A DNA stretch of 10,922 nucleotides. Origin: Chitinophagaceae bacterium UBA2791. Its GTDB lineage: Bacteria > Bacteroidota > Bacteroidia > Chitinophagales > Chitinophagaceae. The notes beneath the pieces were generated by a model that searched no databases, was not told the DNA's origin, and saw only the letters and a program-made list of their open reading frames with translations. Position numbers and translations under genes: made by a program. This document shows, piece after piece, positions 8,101-10,922 of the stretch (the stretch's first letter is position 1; every line of letters starts with the position of its first letter). Location: positions 15,902 through 26,823 of the forward strand of contig DEHV01000004.1 in the NCBI GenBank assembly GCA_002352105.1, in the 5' to 3' direction.

Positions 8101-8443
8101 ATGCGCGGGAAATGACGATCGTCTTACCCTGAAACGAATATTTCAAAGGCTGGCGTTTCATAATGAAAGACAGGAAATCCGCCAGCGGCATGTCATTTGC
8201 CCGGACAGAAACCCGCTTCGCATTTTTCAGCGCAAGATGATCGAAGAAAAAAACATAACCGGTTTGGTTTTCAATGGCGCTAAAGACGCGCTCCAGGGGA
8301 GCGTTTGTAACAGATAGCGTAACTTTTTGCGCCACGCCTGAAGCGTGTACGCTCAGAAAAGCAGTCATCAGAAACAGGAAGGTCAGTTTCATCATTAGTT
8401 TGGTTTTACGTGAAAACCGCAACTGCAAAAAGCGATACGCCAT
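5186..8443 (-). CDS. SusC/RagA-type TonB-dependent transporter with N-terminal STN signalling domain
   Basis: Outer-membrane transporter that imports the ligand held by SusD, powered by TonB-ExbBD. I prefer the ATG at 8443 (1085 aa). An in-frame ATG at 8554 would add 37 residues rich in Pro, Arg and Cys that do not resemble a signal peptide. From the preferred start, residues 1-38 hold a basic n-region and the core MKLTFLFLMTAFL. An STN domain follows (about 41-113: VTLSVTNAPLERVFSAIE and KTIVISR), as in FecA-type sensory receptors. A proline linker (PPPP, 137-140) comes next, then a carboxypeptidase-regulatory-like domain (about 143-215, with GRVTDENGNPIEGV). The TonB-box-like VVGYGTQ is at 224-230, then the plug (LQGKVAGL, IRLRGASSL, IVIDGVPG, AAAIYGSRAASGVILITTKKG split across the plug end) and a long beta-barrel ending in LGVNLGF. 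The STN domain and the upstream FecR and sigma genes imply ligand-controlled expression. Confidence 0.95.
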   Translation of the reverse strand: MAYRFLQLRFSRKTKLMMKLTFLFLMTAFLSVHASGVAQKVTLSVTNAPLERVFSAIENQTGYVFFFDHLALKNAKRVSVRANDMPLADFLSFIMKRQPLKYSFQGKTIVISRASSSLPPRREINDEAVPASYTDAPPPPIDIAGRVTDENGNPIEGVSIRIKGSAKGTATNEQGEFALENVDGDAVLELSYVGFKTIEVPVNKRSSINVVMEENISSLNQVIVVGYGTQSKREVSGSITNVTEKEFNRGVSRNAIDLLQGKVAGLTITKGSGDITNEQSIRLRGASSLTGSSQPFIVIDGVPGLSINAVSPQDIASISILKDASAAAIYGSRAASGVILITTKKGIGARPVVEYEGYVAVDKVSNMPRVLTAQEWRDYTASNNIDVSGIDLGSNTNWFEEIMRTGVTHNHSLSLSGGGKNSSYRGSFSSLDQQGVVRDNSMQRYNARMAFNQKALNDRLDLTFTGAFTERNFSPTDTRNFILAYNMIPVAPVKNADGSWFDSREFDQGNPVRNIEYNKRRHKNSLYYGNMKAVLHITSDLAAGLSVLKQRESNDYGEYNDAQTERGRDDQGNARRESWTADKKLLEATLNYKKIFGESHIDVLGGYSYEANYYQNAGAQNRQFVTGFFGYNNIGTGENLRPTDVWSGANMNKLISFFGRVNYMLKDRYVLTGSVRRDGSSKFGANHKWGTFPSVSAAWILSEESFLSQKDFLNMLKLRVGYGKSGNQEGVQPYQSLLLYSGSGQYYDNGNWYQSYSISQNANPDLKWEETAMFNVGVDFTMFENRVSGAVEYYDKRTRDLLYTYNVPIPPYFIPTMIANVGAMSNKGIEVMVSVDVIRKDDFRWNVSGNLAHNVNKILSLSNDVFQTKSIKTGDAFIRGGSVNTTSIIEEGRDVGSFYMWVGKGLDESGKYILDDMVDGVPGLTTEDRTYVGSAQPKLTYGLSNTIMYKGWDLNFFLRGVYGNDVLNYSRLAYATTQWLPGANVLYEALTLGLNENPKLNSFYIEKGSFLRLDNAAIAYNFNIKKSSLGIQRLRAYFSGQNLFVITKYNGVDPEVDMSGLAPGVEGRDYYPKSRTYSLGVNLGF
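8028..8035 (-). repeat. C8 homopolymer tract inside the SusC gene
   Basis: Eight G bases on the plus strand, C8 in the coding strand, encode part of the Pro-Pro-Pro-Pro linker between the STN and carboxypeptidase-regulatory-like domains of SusC. A one-base slip would frameshift the gene just after the STN domain. The tract is seen directly; variability is only a possibility. Confidence 0.8.
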
Positions 8444-8701
8444 TACGCGGTTTATCGGTCGCTGGCCGGTCGGCGAGGCGACGCCAAACAACGGCAATCT
8501 TTTGCGGTCTTGCTGCTCCTTAGGAGCGGAACAGTTACAAAGAGCCTTTTCCATAACTTTGTTCTGGTTTTGGGTGATTCAATAAGCAGTCTGCTAGGAC
8601 TTGTTTGTTTAAATGGTTGCCCATGCTTCTGCCGTCCCGGTCGATACCCGGGGCGGTTTCTTATGAGCATTCTATCAAATAATTGCCGTTAAGATCAGTC
8701 A

Positions 8702-8714
8702 AGCCAGTCTGGCT
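8702..8714. repeat. 13-bp palindrome AGCCAG-T-CTGGCT in the susC leader
   Basis: Six-base arms are perfectly inverted around a single central T. The symmetry suits a dimeric DNA-binding protein better than an RNA hairpin, which would need to open the centre to a 5-bp stem with a 3-base loop. It lies 148 bp from the distal (8554) and 259 bp from the preferred (8443) susC start. No regulator is identified. Confidence 0.35.
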
Positions 8715-8840
8715 ACTATCAATGGTTTGCTGCAGCCTATACTATACGCGCTATCGCTAATCAACGATCTTCAATGCATCGGGCATACCGGCTCAGACTG
8801 GTTAGCGGATACGGGTCATCTTTTCGGGCGCCAGCGGCTT

Positions 8841-8857
8841 ACAGGACTCCATCCTGT
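8841..8857 (-). terminator. Hairpin immediately after the FecR stop codon
   Basis: Perfect 6-bp inverted repeat ACAGGA (8841-8846) and TCCTGT (8852-8857) with a 5-base loop, directly abutting the FecR stop codon (8858-8860). On the minus strand it is not followed by a T tract, so it is not a standard intrinsic terminator. It could be a weak attenuator or an mRNA 3'-end-stabilising stem that separates sigma/FecR from susC expression. Confidence 0.3.
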
Positions 8858-10084
8858 TTAGGGCATCACCACAAGGGTCCTTCCTTCAATTCTGAATTTC
8901 ACTTCGACGTCTTCCAGTATGCTGATCACCTGCGACAGTTTCAGATCGCGCGTAATCTTACCTCTGAAGATGCGGTCCGGCACATTGCCCTCATACTTAA
9001 CGTCAATATCATACCAACGGCCAAGCTGCGCCATTACCGTCTTCAGGTCGGCCTGCTCAAAATTGAACAGCCCATTCTTCCAGGCCATCACCTGAACAAT
9101 GTCTATGCCGCTGTCGATCACCTTAAGACCCGGGGTGGACGCTCCGGCTGAAGCTCCGCTAACCGCTTGCTGACCAGGCTTGATCACTACCTGCTTATCG
9201 TCGGATATCACTTTTATGCTTCCTTCGAGCAAGGTCGTTTTGATATCGCCGTCATCCGCGTAACTATTGATGTTGAAATGTGTTCCGAGAACTTCGACTG
9301 TCGATCTATCGTCTACATCAACCCTAAAAGGCCTTTTTATATCTTTCGCCACTTCAAAATAAACTTCTCCTTTTACCGCCACCCTTCTTTCTGCGCCGAT
9401 AAAATCTACTGGATAGCTAATACTGGAAGCCGCATTCAGCCAAACATTGGTGCCATCGGGTAACCGAAGCTGGTATTGCCCGCCATTCGGGGTAGATAAG
9501 GTATGATGCTGCGCGTTGTTTGCCCTCCCCTCATAGTCCAGCCTGCCGTTCCGGTTGATGACCGATAAATTCCCTTGTTTTACAATAGCCCCCTGCGCGA
9601 TATCCAATTGAATGGTCTCGCCATTTGCCAGCGTTAACGTAGCGCGCTCACGGCCAGGCAATACGTCATTGGTCGACTGACGATACCCATCTGCCATCGG
9701 CTCCCCGGACCTGTTGCGGTTAACGAGGATCACAGCCACCGCTGTCGAAATACAAATCAATACGGCGGCGGCATAATGCAACCAGCTCTTCCGCAACCCG
9801 TAAATTTTCCGGACGGCGGTATAAGCTTCCGCATTTTTATCGCTTTCAGCCGGTTGCCCGGTCTTTCCTGTTTTATCAAGAACTTTAGCAATAAACGATT
9901 CCCAGTAAGCAGGATCATAATCCTGATCAGGGGCGGTAGCCGCGGCCATTTTTTCGAGCTCATCATGCAATGTCTCGTCGCCTTCCCGTCTGCGAAGCCA
10001 GGCAAACAACTCTTCCACCTCTTCTTCCGTGGCGCTATTGGCAGCATAGCTCCGCACCAGGTAATTAATACGGTCTGAACTCAT
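8858..10084 (-). CDS. FecR-family anti-sigma factor
   Basis: 408-aa inner-membrane signal relay. The N-terminal cytoplasmic part (1-100; RINYLVRSYAANSATEEEVE, ELFAWLRRR) is the sigma-binding region. One membrane helix spans about 102-121 (LHYAAAVLICISTAVAVILV). The periplasmic part has a FecR domain (about 195-290), with TLSTPNGGQYQLRLPDGT, VWLNAASSISYP, VKGEVYFEVA and VLGTHFNI. A C-terminal DUF4974-type domain follows (about 338-405; GLFNFEQADLKTVMAQLGRW, FRGKITRDLKLSQVISILE). All landmarks are present, so the protein looks intact. It is expected to hold the upstream sigma factor inactive and to contact the STN domain of the downstream SusC. It begins 74 bp after the sigma gene. The ATG at 10084 is the only start giving the full N-terminal domain. 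Confidence 0.96.
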   Translation of the reverse strand: MSSDRINYLVRSYAANSATEEEVEELFAWLRRREGDETLHDELEKMAAATAPDQDYDPAYWESFIAKVLDKTGKTGQPAESDKNAEAYTAVRKIYGLRKSWLHYAAAVLICISTAVAVILVNRNRSGEPMADGYRQSTNDVLPGRERATLTLANGETIQLDIAQGAIVKQGNLSVINRNGRLDYEGRANNAQHHTLSTPNGGQYQLRLPDGTNVWLNAASSISYPVDFIGAERRVAVKGEVYFEVAKDIKRPFRVDVDDRSTVEVLGTHFNINSYADDGDIKTTLLEGSIKVISDDKQVVIKPGQQAVSGASAGASTPGLKVIDSGIDIVQVMAWKNGLFNFEQADLKTVMAQLGRWYDIDVKYEGNVPDRIFRGKITRDLKLSQVISILEDVEVKFRIEGRTLVVMP

Positions 10085-10158
10085 TCATGTCAATATTGAA
10101 GTAATATTCGCTAAAACAGCGGCCAACTGATAGCAGACGCCGGGAAGAAGAAAAAGGA

Positions 10159-10746
10159 CTAGTTGGCGGTAAAAAAAAGACAGGAAACAATGATACTGGC
10201 CTTCCGGACAAAATCCTGAAGGGTCCGGAGCGCCGTGATAATATGGTTTTTCACCGTATGAGGGGAGATATTCAGCTGATCGGCGATCTGTTTATGGGAG
10301 AATCCCTCATGACGGCTAAGCGTATAAATAAGTTTTTGCCGGGGCGGCAATATTTCAACCGCTTTTTTTAAGAGCGCTTCCTCTTCCCGCAAAAACAGGC
10401 GATCCTCAATGGGATTCTGCAATGAATGCTGTGCAATTTGCGCTTTTACGCTATCGATATAACGCCGTTCAACAGACATATGCCGGAGAAAGCTCAGGGA
10501 CTGGCGCGCCGCAACGGTAAACAGCCAGGAAGAGGGATTCTCTTTCTGAGCCACCGCCTCGCGGTTGGCCCATAGCTTTAAAAAAATATCCTGAACGATC
10601 TCCTCTGCAACGGCATTTGATTTGACAATACTGAAAACAAAAGGCCGCAAACGCGGGGTATAGTAATGAAACACCCGCCGGAAAGCCGTTTCATCTCCCG
10701 CGGCCAGCAGCGTAAAAAGCTCCGCATTCATTTGGCAATCTTGCAT
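10159..10746 (-). CDS. ECF-type RNA polymerase sigma factor (FecI-like, Bacteroidota type)
   Basis: 195-aa sigma-70 family protein of the extracytoplasmic-function class. Region 2 covers about residues 20-85 (ETAFRRVFHYYTPRLRPFVF, AEEIVQDIFLKLWANRE, NPSSWLFTVAARQSLSFLR). Region 4 covers about 125-178 (LPPRQKLIYTLSRHEGFSHK), with the helix-turn-helix QIADQLNISPHTVKNHI. There is no sigma region 3, as in other ECF factors. The C-terminus ends in a short hydrophobic tail (IIVSCLFF), often seen in Bacteroidota members. ATG at 10746 and a second ATG five codons later (10731) are both possible starts. The first follows an A/T-rich leader and a promoter-like pair of boxes. It would direct RNA polymerase to the SusC leader and perhaps its own promoter; the target sequence is unknown. 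Confidence 0.95.
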   Translation of the reverse strand: MQDCQMNAELFTLLAAGDETAFRRVFHYYTPRLRPFVFSIVKSNAVAEEIVQDIFLKLWANREAVAQKENPSSWLFTVAARQSLSFLRHMSVERRYIDSVKAQIAQHSLQNPIEDRLFLREEEALLKKAVEILPPRQKLIYTLSRHEGFSHKQIADQLNISPHTVKNHIITALRTLQDFVRKASIIVSCLFFTAN

Positions 10747-10764
10747 TGTTTAATCGTTCCATAG

Positions 10765-10795
10765 CTAAAGTAACGATATTTACCCTCTTGCCCAA
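10765..10795 (-). promoter_or_regulatory. Candidate Bacteroidota housekeeping promoter for the sigma gene
   Basis: On the minus strand TTG (10795-10793) is followed, after exactly 20 bases, by TACTTTAG (10772-10765). This matches the Bacteroidota -7 consensus TANNTTTG at five of six fixed positions, with the expected -33 spacing. The box lies about 18 bases before the preferred sigma start, giving a very short leader. Confidence 0.45.
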
Positions 10796-10824
10796 TTAAG
10801 TATCTGTGGATGGATTAAAATTTT

Positions 10825-10856
10825 AAAGAAAAAGCGCTCTTCGCGCAGCCGCGCTT
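10825..10856 (-). terminator. Intrinsic terminator of a gene beyond the right edge
   Basis: On the minus strand a 6-bp stem AAGCGC/GCGCTT (10856-10851 and 10837-10832) with a 13-base G+C-rich loop is followed by TTTCTTT. Only the minus direction has a T tract. It would end transcription of a minus-strand gene outside the window and insulate the sigma gene. Bases 10857-10922 are A/T-rich with no supported gene. Confidence 0.5.
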
Positions 10857-10922
10857 AAACGCAATTCATTAAGTCTATGATAAATAGTTATCTTAATAAT
10901 AACGTGTTGTGCTATTAAAAAC

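Larger units (their letters stand above)
8555..8857. other. 303-bp non-coding leader between fecR-like and susC-like genes
   Basis: No convincing gene lies here on either strand; open frames are short and look like random translation. If susC starts at 8443 the leader extends to 414 bp. Contents: a hairpin directly after the FecR stop (8841-8857), a near-perfect palindrome AGCCAG-T-CTGGCT (8702-8714), and a partial inverted copy of its core (CCAGTCTG at 8704-8711 against CAGACTGG at 8794-8801). I found no good match to the Bacteroidota housekeeping -7 box. The position suggests a separate susC promoter, possibly used by the adjacent ECF sigma factor, whose recognition sequence cannot be derived from one locus. 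Confidence 0.5.

Noticed and set aside
10085..10158. Separate promoter between the sigma and FecR genes
   Set aside because: A TTG is present but no acceptable TANNTTTG box follows at the right spacing; the nearby AATATT dyad alone is too weak.
10171..10178. A8 tract at the 3' end of the sigma gene as a phase-variable site
   Set aside because: A slip would change only the last few residues of a non-conserved hydrophobic tail, so a switching role is unlikely.
10823..10921. 32-codon minus-strand open frame entering from the right edge
   Set aside because: Its composition changes abruptly from A/T-rich to G+C-rich, it overlaps the terminator-like hairpin, and the translation does not look like a protein end.

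Overview
This window looks like a chromosomal piece of a Bacteroidota genome, probably Chitinophagaceae or a near relative (inference). The reasons are a SusC/SusD pair, a SusC with an N-terminal STN domain, an upstream ECF sigma factor and FecR-type anti-sigma factor, Bacteroidota-style lipoproteins, and starts mostly preceded by A/T-rich leaders rather than strong Shine-Dalgarno sequences. No tRNA, rRNA, CRISPR array or insertion sequence was seen.

Layout. The left edge (1-225, +) is the 3' end of an unrecognised gene. Everything else is one co-oriented minus-strand cluster, read from right to left: ECF sigma factor (10746-10159), FecR anti-sigma factor (10084-8858), STN-containing SusC-type TonB-dependent transporter (8443 or 8554 to 5186), SusD-like lipoprotein (5143-3611), Tat-exported Gfo/Idh/MocA oxidoreductase (3515-2034), DUF1080 (3-keto-disaccharide hydrolase/lyase family) lipoprotein (1962-1243) and a Sec-exported PIG-L/LmbE deacetylase (1197-238). 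Gaps inside the cluster are 42-95 bp, except a 303-bp (or 414-bp) leader before susC. A promoter-like pair of boxes lies before the sigma gene. A terminator-like hairpin further upstream probably ends a gene outside the window. At the left end a small hairpin lies where the two converging genes meet.

How the genes may work together. Ligand binding by the STN-type SusC would be relayed by FecR to the sigma factor, which would raise expression of the uptake and enzyme genes. SusC/SusD would import an oligosaccharide or glycoside. The three enzymes all carry export signals and include no classical glycoside hydrolase. They fit a periplasmic or surface oxidative deglycosylation route: C3 oxidation of a sugar by the Gfo/Idh enzyme, cleavage of the keto-sugar by DUF1080, and removal of an N-acyl group by the PIG-L protein. 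The families are clear. The combined pathway and the amino-sugar substrate are inference.

The families themselves are well known. The most interesting parts are the deacetylase, oxidase and DUF1080 combination tied to a sensory SusCD system, an uncertain susC start with a long leader, and a C8 tract in the SusC linker that could act as a slippage switch.
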